A stretch of DNA of 29,437 bases, taken from CAZDIO01 sp964505555. Lineage in GTDB: Bacteria; Bdellovibrionota_C; UBA2361; SZUA-149; CAZDIO01. Below the pieces are notes generated by a model, which worked only from the letters and a program-made list of their open reading frames with translations, had not been told where the DNA came from and did not search any database. Below, piece after piece: positions 15,228 through 23,000 of this stretch (its first letter is position 1; every line of letters begins with the position of its first letter). The position numbers were made by a program, and so were the translations under genes. The DNA lies in contig CAZDIO010000048.1 of the NCBI GenBank assembly GCA_964505555.1, forward strand, positions 1-29,437. The letters are read 5' to 3'.

Positions 15228-15437
15228 ATGAAACAGTTACGATCTCTCTGTCTATTAGTTTTACTTATCATCCCTCTTTTTTCCTGTAAGGAGAAAGGTG
15301 CCGCAGAGAAAACAGGTGAGCGTGTAGATGAGATTGTTGACAATGTGAAAGAGGGAGAACCTCCGCTAAAGAAAAAAGGTGCCTTAGAAAAGATGGGTGA
15401 ATCAGTTGACGAAACCCTAAACCCGGATGGCAAATAA
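15228..15437 (+). CDS. Small lipoprotein with a duplicated amphipathic motif
   Basis: The 69-residue product has a basic start and hydrophobic core (MKQLRSLCLLVLLIIPLFSC) ending in a lipobox, LFSC, with Cys20 as the acylated residue. The mature part holds two copies of a short motif: KGAAEKTGERVDEIVD and KGALEKMGESVDETLN. This resembles small entericidin-like or stress-type lipoproteins with repeated amphipathic segments; the comparison is loose. The ATG at 15228 gives the signal; the ORF extends upstream with no ribosome site. It lies after the 71-residue gene and converges on the second TrmB-like gene. Confidence 0.7.
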   Translation: MKQLRSLCLLVLLIIPLFSCKEKGAAEKTGERVDEIVDNVKEGEPPLKKKGALEKMGESVDETLNPDGK

Positions 15438-15468
15438 TTTCACGCGCACAACAACGAGAAGCACAAAT

Positions 15469-16257
15469 TTACTTCGACATCGGCATCGCCTGCTTCCAGG
15501 AAAGCTCAAAAACTATCTGTCGATAGAAATAGGCGATATCTTCGTTTTCAACAATCGTGCAGGTAATCTTACCGTGCGTAAACGATTTTAGTGCTATCGC
15601 GTTATTCCAAGAAAATATCCCAGATTGCCACTGTAAGTCAGCGGGCAAGAGTCGCACCTGAATCTTGTACTCCTTTGCTTTTTTGTGCACTCGATCTGCA
15701 AAAGGACATGGTGGAAAGATCAGTCGCGTGTGAATCCCCTTTGCTGCACGTCGAACGAAATAATCTTCCAGATAATCAGGCCCTAAGAGTTTGGAGAAGA
15801 GATCCACATAGGTAAATACCAACACCTCTCCTTTTGCAGTAAGCGTCTCTTCGAGCATTCCTTTAAAACCATCAATGCCCTCATAAAACTTTACTGCTGG
15901 TCTACTTGAGTCTGCCACCCGAACAGAATTTAACAACTCAATCACTCCATCAAGGTTTCCCCTCAAAAGCATTAACTCATTTTGCTTTTTCTGAATAATA
16001 CGGGAAAATACTTCTGGCGCCTCCGCAACAACAAGTCGTTTCTTTCCCTTTCTAGTCTCAAAAAGAAACCCCTTGCCTATCAACTGAGACACCGCACTGT
16101 GCACGGTGACACGATTAAATTTTAATTGTCTCGATAAATCCTGAATTGAGGTCGGACCGAGGCGGAGGCACTCGATATAAATGGAGGCTTCCCGACTATT
16201 ACAACCAAAGTGAGCAAGCTGATTAGTGATTCGAGAATACTCAGAGGCTGAAACCAT
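15469..16257 (-). CDS. Second TrmB-like HTH regulator, divergent from the Cys-rich pair
   Basis: The 262-residue product has an N-terminal helix-turn-helix (about 10-75): LAHFGCNSREASIYIECL, SIQDLSRQLKFNRVTVHSAV and a wing rich in basic residues (RKGKKRLVV). A C-terminal effector-like domain follows (FYEGIDGFKGMLEETL, then VLVFTYVDLFSKLLG). It matches the first TrmB-like protein in length and plan, including 'Y(R/E)GI(E/D)G(W/F)K', but diverges in sequence. It lies head-to-head with the cysteine-rich gene, 115 bases apart, with a perfect promoter in between. No ribosome site stands before the ATG at 16257, and the promoter predicts a leaderless or nearly leaderless transcript. Control of the neighbouring Cys-rich genes is inferred from position. 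Confidence 0.8.
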   Translation of the reverse strand: MVSASEYSRITNQLAHFGCNSREASIYIECLRLGPTSIQDLSRQLKFNRVTVHSAVSQLIGKGFLFETRKGKKRLVVAEAPEVFSRIIQKKQNELMLLRGNLDGVIELLNSVRVADSSRPAVKFYEGIDGFKGMLEETLTAKGEVLVFTYVDLFSKLLGPDYLEDYFVRRAAKGIHTRLIFPPCPFADRVHKKAKEYKIQVRLLPADLQWQSGIFSWNNAIALKSFTHGKITCTIVENEDIAYFYRQIVFELSWKQAMPMSK

Positions 16258-16265
16258 AATGTCGA

Positions 16266-16294
16266 ATATTATTCAACAGTTTAATATATGTCAA
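16266..16294 (-). promoter_or_regulatory. Consensus sigma70 promoter giving a near-leaderless TrmB-like transcript
   Basis: On the minus strand a perfect TTGACA (16289-16294) is 17 bases from TAATAT (16266-16271). Transcription should start near 16259, one or two bases before the ATG at 16257. No ribosome site fits between them, which agrees with a leaderless message. Confidence 0.7.
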
Positions 16295-16314
16295 TGACTG
16301 TTCTACATATTAAA
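16280..16314. promoter_or_regulatory. Imperfect inverted repeat overlapping the TrmB-like promoter
   Basis: TTTAATATATGT (16280-16291) and ACATATTAAA (16305-16314) are inverted copies with a two-base insertion in the left arm. The left arm overlaps the -35 box at 16289-16294. It lies between the TrmB-like gene and the divergent Cys-rich gene, so it is a good place for an autoregulatory operator. It shares no obvious motif with the tandem operator at 14781-14817. Confidence 0.4.
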
Positions 16315-16350
16315 TAATGCTTTTGCTGGCTATTTTTTTGTCATTTTTAC

Positions 16351-16359
16351 TGATAGAAT
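16351..16359 (+). promoter_or_regulatory. Extended -10 promoter candidate of the Cys-rich gene
   Basis: TG-A-TAGAAT (TG at 16351-16352, hexamer 16354-16359) fits an extended -10 element. No good -35 box is found 17 bases upstream. Transcription would begin near 16366, seven bases before the ATG at 16373, and no ribosome site is seen, again suggesting a leaderless or very short leader. Confidence 0.4.
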
Positions 16360-16372
16360 TCACCGTTAACAG

Positions 16373-17422
16373 ATGTTACCTAGCAATAAACATTTTTTTT
16401 CTAAACTAACCGCTACGGCATTTAAGCGTCGCTTTGAGGAGCTACTACTTACTCAACCTCGCTACAACCTCAAGCAGGTGCAAGCTGAAAACAGTGACTA
16501 CTCAGATACTGCGGTAAAATCAAAAAATTGTTACTATTGTTTTGGGGCGTTCTACTGCGAGGATGTTTACTACGGTCGTTACAGCCGCAAATGCTGTGAC
16601 TGTAGCGGTATTACGTTTTGTGTTAGTTGCGAGCAGTGTATTGAATGCACAGACTGCATAGAAGGGTATTGCTTAACATACTGTCGTGATTGTTTTTCGT
16701 GCAACAACTGCGACTTCTGCGAAGAGTGTTATAGCTGTAAAGATTGCTTTGGCTGTATCGGTCTTTATCGTAAACAATACTGCCTTTTTAACAAGCAGCT
16801 TACAAAAGAAGAATTTACGAAGTGGCAAACACACTATGATTGGCAAAACGAACTTGCTCGCGCACAAACCCAAGCACAGCTAGAAATACTCAGACAGAGC
16901 ACCCCGAGATTAGCTCTCCATAACTTTCGCACGGACAACTGCGTAGGAAATCATCTTGCTGAGTGTGCAGACTGTTATGGTTGCTTCGATTCCTTTGCAC
17001 TGGAGGATTGCTTCTATGCTCTGGAAACAAATGGAAATAAAAGTTGTTGCGATCTTACTGTCTGTTTTGAAGCGGAGCTTTGTTATAATTGCATACATTC
17101 ACCGTTTAACTACAACTGCAATTTTCTTCTTCATGTTGATCGCTCCGCTGATTCTGAATTTTGTGCCTACTCAAGGAACTTAAAGAATTGCTTCGGTTGT
17201 GTTTATCTTACAGATAAGGAGTATCACATCCTCAACACCCCCGTTGACCCCTCTCAATATTCTCTCTTGGTAAAAAAACTCAAAGAACAACTTATTGCAG
17301 AAGGGCTCTACGATCTTCGTCTTTACTTTATTTCTGGTTACGAAAAAAGCCGCCTAGCAAATGAAGTAGATCCCGTAGTTAATTTAATGCCATTAGAAAC
17401 ACATCCAGAGGAAAACACATGA
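16373..17422 (+). CDS. Cysteine-rich protein with internal duplication (Patescibacteria-type)
   Basis: The 349-residue product has 36 cysteines (about 10%), mostly as CxxC or CxxxC clusters between residues 53-137 and 190-276. It has no signal peptide or membrane segment. Two halves each end in a related segment: KDCFGCIGLYRKQYCLFN (123-140) and KNCFGCVYLTDKEYHILN (271-288), 148 residues apart, so it arose by duplication. The pattern 'CFGC..L..K.Y.(I/L)(L/F)N' is one I associate with large Cys-rich proteins common in Patescibacteria and of unknown function; many are mis-annotated as CaiB/BaiF. It starts at 16373, near a promoter and without a ribosome site, and its last codons overlap the start of the zinc-ribbon gene by 4 bases. 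The cysteines could bind zinc or iron-sulfur clusters; nothing decides this. Confidence 0.75.
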   Translation: MLPSNKHFFSKLTATAFKRRFEELLLTQPRYNLKQVQAENSDYSDTAVKSKNCYYCFGAFYCEDVYYGRYSRKCCDCSGITFCVSCEQCIECTDCIEGYCLTYCRDCFSCNNCDFCEECYSCKDCFGCIGLYRKQYCLFNKQLTKEEFTKWQTHYDWQNELARAQTQAQLEILRQSTPRLALHNFRTDNCVGNHLAECADCYGCFDSFALEDCFYALETNGNKSCCDLTVCFEAELCYNCIHSPFNYNCNFLLHVDRSADSEFCAYSRNLKNCFGCVYLTDKEYHILNTPVDPSQYSLLVKKLKEQLIAEGLYDLRLYFISGYEKSRLANEVDPVVNLMPLETHPEENT

Positions 17423-17706
17423 ACTCCCCAACAGAAAAAAAAGGTGCACATCAATGCAAGCATATCGAATGCAAAAAAGAGTTTCTTATCATTCGTAAGG
17501 AGCAAGACCTCTATAACCGAAAAAACATACCCCCTCCCGAGTTCTGCCCTTCATGCCGACACCGTTTCAGAATGGCTCTTCGGAGCGAACGCACGCTCTA
17601 TCGACGAAATTGTAGTAAATGCAATGAATCTACGCTTACTACTTACCCACCTGACACTCCTTATATCATTTACTGCCAAGAGTGTTTTTGGAAAAATATT
17701 ACGTAA
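17419..17706 (+). CDS. Small zinc-ribbon protein coupled to the Cys-rich gene
   Basis: The 95-residue product carries four cysteine pairs or near-pairs: CKHIEC (residues 13-18), CPSC (43-46), CSKC (65-68) and a final CQEC (87-90). A basic RHRFRMALRSERTLYRRNC segment and YPPDTPYIIYCQECFW complete it. In the Patescibacteria-type proteins I know, text close to this ('PP..CP.CR...R...RNER.LYRR.C', then 'YPPD.P..VYC..CWW') forms the N-terminal zinc-binding part of the same chain as a Cys-rich region. Here it is a separate gene placed after that region. Its ATG overlaps the previous stop (ATGA), so translation is coupled. Its stop is 6 bases from the convergent DAHP synthase stop. Confidence 0.7.
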   Translation: MNSPTEKKGAHQCKHIECKKEFLIIRKEQDLYNRKNIPPPEFCPSCRHRFRMALRSERTLYRRNCSKCNESTLTTYPPDTPYIIYCQECFWKNIT

Positions 17707-17712
17707 ACAACC

Positions 17713-18510
17713 TCATCGAAGCTCCAACATTAACCTCTCAAATTCCATAAAATCTAACGACTGCGCTCCATCGCTTAAGGCTAAGTCAGGCTGGGGATGC
17801 ATTTCAATAATCAACCCATCAGCGCCAACTGCCTTTGCCGCACAAGAAAGCGCCGGAACCAAAGAACGTCTCCCCGCTGCATGGGAGGGGTCAACAATAA
17901 TCGGTAAGTGCGTTAACTCCTTAAGAACGGGCACAGCACTCAGATCTAACGTATACCGCGTGGTGGTTTCAAAAGTACGGATTCCCCGCTCACACAAGAT
18001 CACCTGCTCATTTCCCTGAGTAACGATATATTCTGCTGCACAAAGGAGCTCTTCGATTGAAGACATCATTCCTCGTTTTAAAAGCACCGGTTTATCTATC
18101 GCACCAACAGCTTTTAATAACGCCGTATTTTGCATGTTTCTTGCACCAACCTGCACAACATCCACCTGACGACTTACTTCAGAGACCTCTCTCGCATCCA
18201 GCACCTCCGTAATCACAGGAATAGAGTGAAACTTTCCAACTTCGTGCAAGTACGAAAGTGCTTGAAATCCTAGGCCTTGAAACGAATATGGTGAAGTTCG
18301 TGGTTTAAAACACCCTCCTCGAAGCACCTTGGCTCCACACCGTTTGGCTTCTTCTGCACAAAGAAGAAGCTGCTCTTTTGATTCAACGGAGCATGGTCCA
18401 GCAATAACAACAAACTCTCCCGCTCCAATTTGTATGCCTCCGACATTAATACTTGTGCGATTTTCTCGATAAGCACGACTTACTAACTGATACGATGGTG
18501 ACTTGTTCAT
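17713..18510 (-). CDS. aroF: 3-deoxy-7-phosphoheptulonate (DAHP) synthase, type I-beta short form
   Basis: The 265-residue enzyme condenses phosphoenolpyruvate and erythrose 4-phosphate, the first step of the shikimate pathway. Motifs are in order: VVIAGPCSVES, FKPRTSPYSFQG, DVVQVGARNMQN, VLLKRGM, ILCERGIRTFE, IVDPSHAAGRR and IEMHPQPDLALSDGAQS. These hold the metal ligands and phosphate-binding residues of the AroF/KDOPS-like type I-beta class. It has the core barrel only, with no N-terminal ACT/regulatory extension or chorismate-mutase fusion, so it may be feedback-insensitive. The start is ATG 18510, or TTG 18519 in the same frame; GAGG lies close to the ATG. An extended -10 promoter is at 18546-18554. 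It stands alone, with no other shikimate genes nearby. The symbol is used by convention. Confidence 0.93.
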   Translation of the reverse strand: MNKSPSYQLVSRAYRENRTSINVGGIQIGAGEFVVIAGPCSVESKEQLLLCAEEAKRCGAKVLRGGCFKPRTSPYSFQGLGFQALSYLHEVGKFHSIPVITEVLDAREVSEVSRQVDVVQVGARNMQNTALLKAVGAIDKPVLLKRGMMSSIEELLCAAEYIVTQGNEQVILCERGIRTFETTTRYTLDLSAVPVLKELTHLPIIVDPSHAAGRRSLVPALSCAAKAVGADGLIIEMHPQPDLALSDGAQSLDFMEFERLMLELR

Positions 18511-18545
18511 AGACCTCAAGACAAAACTCTACCGTGGTGTCGTGC

Positions 18546-18554
18546 ATTATACCA
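18546..18554 (-). promoter_or_regulatory. Extended -10 promoter of the DAHP synthase gene
   Basis: Read on the minus strand the bases are TGGTATAAT, a perfect extended -10 element. The -35 region is poor. Transcription would start near 18539, giving a leader of about 28 bases. Confidence 0.5.
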
Positions 18555-18587
18555 ACACGCACCATTATAAATTGAGCAGATAAAGAG

Positions 18588-18743
18588 ATGGGTTTAAAAA
18601 AACGCTCTTTAGGCTCTCAGGAATTAAAAACAATAGATATCGGGAAGAGAGGTGTTATTTCGCGCTTAGGGCGCGAACCAAAAGGAAAAGAAATTATAGA
18701 AAGGATTGAAATGCATATCGCATTACTATCAAGCGTGTCCTGA
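18588..18743 (+). CDS. Possible 51-residue small protein
   Basis: An ATG-started frame of 51 codons ends in TGA at 18741-18743. The product is basic (MGLKKRSLGSQELKTIDIGK, then VISRLGREPKGKEIIERIEM) and reads like a helical protein, but matches no family I know. The ribosome site is poor (AGAG directly before ATG) and the TTCGCGC/GCGCGAA inverted repeat lies inside it, so it could equally be a structured leader. Confidence 0.25.
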   Translation: MGLKKRSLGSQELKTIDIGKRGVISRLGREPKGKEIIERIEMHIALLSSVS

Positions 18744-18766
18744 ATCGTCAAGAGTTTCCCCGCTTA

Positions 18767-18843
18767 GCTTTACTTCTGTTGCTCTCTGTTAGCGCCCTAT
18801 CTCCCCATCTTCTCAAAGGAGATAAGCTTTGGTAAAGTAAAGC
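18767..18843. promoter_or_regulatory. Nested inverted repeats upstream of the kinase gene
   Basis: Outer arms GCTTTACTT (18767-18775) and AAGTAAAGC (18835-18843) and inner arms TATCTCC (18798-18804) and GGAGATA (18818-18824) are each perfect. The outer pair can extend further with a CCC/GGG pair. The arrangement could fold into a two-stem RNA about 40 bases before the kinase start, or could be the remnant of a small transposable end. No known riboswitch is recognised. Confidence 0.35.
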
Positions 18844-18885
18844 GGGTCAGGAGTTATTGAAAAGAGCATCACTGGCAGTTGGGCA

Positions 18886-20079
18886 ATGTGGCAATTTCTT
18901 CAAGGATTGCGGGATCAAGGATTCATGCCTCATGGGCATTGTTATCTTTGGGCACCAGATGTGCTTTGGACAAACCTTACTGCCGATGCTTTTATCGCCC
19001 TTGCCTATTACTCGATTCCATTTGCTCTCTATTACTTTGTTCGTAAGCGTACCGATCTGGCCTTTGACTGGATCTTCATTATGTTTGCGATCTTTATCTT
19101 CGCCTGTGGAACAACCCATCTTATGGAGATCTGGAACATCTGGCACACAGACTATCGAATGGCGGGCTACATTAAAGCTGCGACCGCATTAGCTTCGATT
19201 GTTACAGGGTATTGTCTGTGGCGATTAATTCCCAAAGCACTGCTACTCCCGAGTCCTCAGCAACTCCGAATTGCAAACACCGATCTTGAAATCCAAATAG
19301 TTGAGCGAAAAAAAGCAGAACTCGAGTTACGAAAGTTAAATAACGAACTTGAACGTCGTGTGGAGCAGCGCACAAAAGAGATGCGTCGATCAAATGAGGA
19401 TCTAGAACAGTTTGCCTATATTGCTTCTCATGACCTCCAACAACCTCTCCGCACCATTACCACGATGGTTCAGCTGCTTGAGAAAAACTTAGGCTCCGCA
19501 CTCCACAACGACACCAAAGAGTATGTAGCGCTTGCTCAAAACGCTGCTCTCAAGGCGCAACATTTAATTCGAGAGCTCCTCTCTTATTCACGTATCGGAG
19601 TATCGAACGAAAATTTAACTCTGGTAGATTGCCAAGAGATCCTAAGACTTGCATGCGAAAATCTGAGCAGTGAGATTGAAAGTAGTAAGATCAATATTCA
19701 AAAATCCTCTCTCCCAACGATCCAGATGAACAGCGCTCAAATGCTACAACTTTTTCAAAACCTCCTTGCAAATAGCATTAAATACCGTAGCTCAGAAAAT
19801 CCCTCGATAGAGATCTCCGCAAAAGAAAATGAAGAGGATTGGGTATTCTCCTTTAAGGACAACGGTATCGGCATATCACTCCAACACCAAGATCGAATCT
19901 TTGAAATGTTTAAACGTCTTCACCCTGATCATGAATTTCCTGGAACAGGAATGGGTTTAGCGATCTGTAAAAAAATCATTGAACGCGCCGGGGGAAGGAT
20001 CTGGGTTGAGTCTGAAATAGGAAAGGGTAGTAACTTCTTTTTTACTCTTCCTAAACAGGTCGCGCTTGAGGCTGTGTAA
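18886..20079 (+). CDS. Histidine kinase with ethylene-receptor-like membrane domain
   Basis: The 397-residue product opens with FMPHGHCYLW and three membrane helices matching the ethylene-binding domain of plant ETR1. With a constant offset of 9 residues, Asp34, Tyr41, Ile44, Pro45, Cys74 and His78 correspond to ETR1 Asp25, Tyr32, Ile35, Pro36, Cys65 and His69. Cys74/His78 (FACGTTHLMEIW) are the copper ligands required for ethylene binding. A coiled-coil linker (about 135-172) leads to HisKA with His182 (FAYIASHDLQQPLRT), Asn296, DNGIGI at 325 and FPGTGMGLAICKK. There is no GAF domain and no attached receiver. Similar receptors exist in cyanobacteria and other bacteria. No partner regulator is adjacent; the nearest receiver is at 13506-13895. 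Ethylene or another small copper-bound ligand is inferred. Its 3' end overlaps the opposite gene by 29 bases. Confidence 0.9.
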   Translation: MWQFLQGLRDQGFMPHGHCYLWAPDVLWTNLTADAFIALAYYSIPFALYYFVRKRTDLAFDWIFIMFAIFIFACGTTHLMEIWNIWHTDYRMAGYIKAATALASIVTGYCLWRLIPKALLLPSPQQLRIANTDLEIQIVERKKAELELRKLNNELERRVEQRTKEMRRSNEDLEQFAYIASHDLQQPLRTITTMVQLLEKNLGSALHNDTKEYVALAQNAALKAQHLIRELLSYSRIGVSNENLTLVDCQEILRLACENLSSEIESSKINIQKSSLPTIQMNSAQMLQLFQNLLANSIKYRSSENPSIEISAKENEEDWVFSFKDNGIGISLQHQDRIFEMFKRLHPDHEFPGTGMGLAICKKIIERAGGRIWVESEIGKGSNFFFTLPKQVALEAV

Positions 20080-23000
20080 TTTCTCTGTAATTGCAAAGCT
20101 CAAGAGCTTTATTCTTAATACTCTTGAGATCTAACTTCCCACTCCCTAACAGAGGAAGAGAATCAACCTTATAAAAGTTTTCTTTCTTTGGAATCCAAAG
20201 ATTTGGAAGCCCTCCCTCACTAAGCTGGGCCGTAATTTCAGCTGCATCCAAGGAAATCGTGTGAAGAACCACAAGCTTCTCTCCCTTTTTCTCATCAGGA
20301 ACTCCTGTAACAACACAGATCGGCTCAACATTTTTTACAATCTTTTGTATCTCCTCTTCAATGCGTCCATGAGGAACCATCTCCCCGCCTATCTTGCTAA
20401 AACGAGAGAGTCTATCGGTAATCGTCACAAATCCCTCTTCATCAATAATCGCAAGATCTCCGGTAACGTACCACCCGTCACGAATAACTTCGTTTGTTTT
20501 TTCTAAAGACCCCAAATAACCAAGCATCACGTTTGGTCCTTTGATCAAGAGCAATCCCTCCTCATTTGCTCCCCGCACACTCCCCGTTTCGGGATCTACC
20601 ACCTTGGCTACCACTCCTGGGATCGGATGTCCGACTGTTCCCAGTTTATATCCGGTCTGCTTTATCCCCTTTCTTTCAAAATTTGGGGTATTCATAATCG
20701 CCACTGGAGAAAGTTCTGTGCATCCGTAACCCTCAAGAGGAGCAAGACCAAATTTTTCTTGAAAAGCTTCTGCAACACGGGTTTTTAATTTCTCAGCCCC
20801 CACGACAATATGCTTTAAGGAGGCAAACTGCTCTCTGCTACATTTTCTAATGTAGTTTAATAGGAATGTCGGTGTTGCCATGAGCACCGTAACCTGATGT
20901 TGTTTTGACAGTTCGCCAATTACTCCAGCATCAATCGGATTTGGATGGTAGACCACTTTTACTCCAGCAAGGAGGGGAAGAAACAACGTTCCAGTAAAAC
21001 CAAACGAATGAAAAAACGGAAGCACCCCTAAGAACACATCTTTGTTTTGTAATTGAAACACATCATAGAGACTCTCAATATTAGAGCTGATGTTTCCATG
21101 AGACAGCATCACCCCCTTTGGCTCTCCGGTGCTCCCACTTGAAAAAATCACTGTTGCAAGCTGATCTTTTTGAAGAGACTCTGAGACGGCACTTTTTTTA
21201 ATATAGATTTTTTTAATAAATGAAAGTGGGAGAACAAGAAGCGTTAGAAAATGTCTAACTTTTTCATTCAAAGAGATCTCTGCAAGAATATCTTCAACAA
21301 ACACCTTGTTGTTTACTAAAGGAGCGGCTACTTTTTCTTCAAACGCTTTTGAGGTAATTATCGTCTTTATTTTGCACTGGCGAATCGCAGAAGCAAGCGC
21401 TTGCTCTCCAGAGGTATAGTTAAGATTTACTGGAACCCGCCCTGCCATCAGCAGGGAGAGGTTTGATATCACCGCAGGCACCGAGGGTGGAAGAAAAACC
21501 CCAACCATCGATTCTTCTTTATCTAGCCTCTTCCATAATTTTGAAAAAGAGAGGCACGCAACAAGAAGTGAAAGATACCGAAAAGAGCGTCCACTACTAT
21601 CCGCTATACACTGACGAAATGGATGGCGCTTACAAACATTTAAAAACCCGATATGCAGAAGCCGATACTTCTCCTTTCGAAGCCGAAAGGCATCACTCCC
21701 AAGTTCTTGAACTGCCTGATACACCTCAGGAGCTTTTGCTGAACTTGGAAGGGGTTTTCCAAAGACCACCGTGACCGGATAAGGAATCTCCTTCGGTCGT
21801 TTCCAAAAAAAACGTCCATCTCGAAAACTAAAAATACTTCCCCAGACCTGATCAAGAAAGGCGGGAATAATCGGCACATCAAGATCTTTTACAATTCGTT
21901 CAAGTCCTTTGTGAAAAGAAAGTAAAGATCCAACTCGAGAGATCTGTCCCTCCGGAAACAATCCGACAATATCGCCTTGTTCAATCGCTTCACGGGCCAT
22001 TTGCAATGAACGCAGCAGCGCTTTTGGACCACTTTCTGCCTGAACAGGGATTGCTTTCATAATTGAAGCAATCGGATGAACCGATTTCATTTCATAAATG
22101 GGTTTATACATAAGAAAACGAATTGGCCGCTCACTCACCCCAAGAAGGAGTGATGGATCAACAAACGAGAGATGATTACAGACAAGAAGTGCACCCCCAG
22201 TTCTTGGAAGATGCTCTCTCCCAAACACCCGCACACGATATAATGTATGAATCAGCACCCAGTTAATACAACGAACAAGCATCACGGGAAGTGTTTTACA
22301 AATAAAGAACGTAACACCGAATGACAAGATTCCTATCAACAAAAAAAGTTCTGACGCATCTAAAAAACTAAATGTCGTAAGAAATCCTGAAGCAAGAAGC
22401 ATTCCGCTAAAAGAACAAAAATTGGTGGTAGCAAGATATCTCCCTCGTGAACTCTCAGGACTCTCCTGCTGCATAAAAGCACTCAGAGGAACGATAAAAA
22501 AACCTCCGCTCAATCCAAGAAGGAGCAAACATCCCATGGTGAGCGCAGCACTTCCTGAACTTATCCAGAGCAGACTTGTCCAAACACTCATCCCTATCGC
22601 CCCAAGTGGGATAAGCCCAAGCTCTACCTTTCCCTCAGAAACCTTTCCAGCAATGATGCTTCCAATCCCAATTCCAACGGCAAGTACCGTCAGGAGCAAT
22701 CCCGTTCCAACATCTCCCAATCCGAGGAGCTCCTTTGCATAGAGAATCGTATTGAATTGAAAAAGTGCTCCAACAAACCAGAAGTACGCAATGGCAAGAA
22801 GCACAAGAAACATGTTTCTGTTGTGCCTGATTTCTCGAAGAGTCTGCATAATCTCCCGGAAAGGATTTCGCGGAAACTCTCCTTTGGGAGAAGCACTCGG
22901 GGTTTTTGTAATAAAGAAACTTGCAAACAATCCAAAAAGCGCAATACTGAGAACTACAATTCCAGGTACATAGTTCCCTCCATCAGAAAATGCAACCAGT

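Larger units (their letters stand above)
18520..18885. other. Intergenic region with promoter, possible small gene and structured leader
   Basis: These 366 bases lie between the divergent DAHP synthase gene and the ethylene-receptor-like kinase gene. They hold the DAHP promoter, a possible 51-codon gene (18588-18743) containing a TTCGCGC/GCGCGAA inverted repeat (18659-18677), and nested inverted repeats at 18767-18843. No tRNA or other RNA gene was recognised. Confidence 0.5.

Noticed and set aside
16373..17422. Metallothionein or ferredoxin identity for the Cys-rich protein
   Set aside because: The chain is far longer, has a duplicated non-ferredoxin spacing and aromatic residues between cysteines.
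17444..18019. A 191-codon plus-strand frame spanning the zinc-ribbon and DAHP synthase genes
   Set aside because: It is a shadow of two well-supported genes in other frames, with no ribosome site and no recognisable domain.
18857..19192. A TTG-started frame with a good AGGAG site just before the kinase start
   Set aside because: It is out of frame with the ethylene-receptor-like kinase, and its product has no recognisable features; the kinase frame is clearly the real one.
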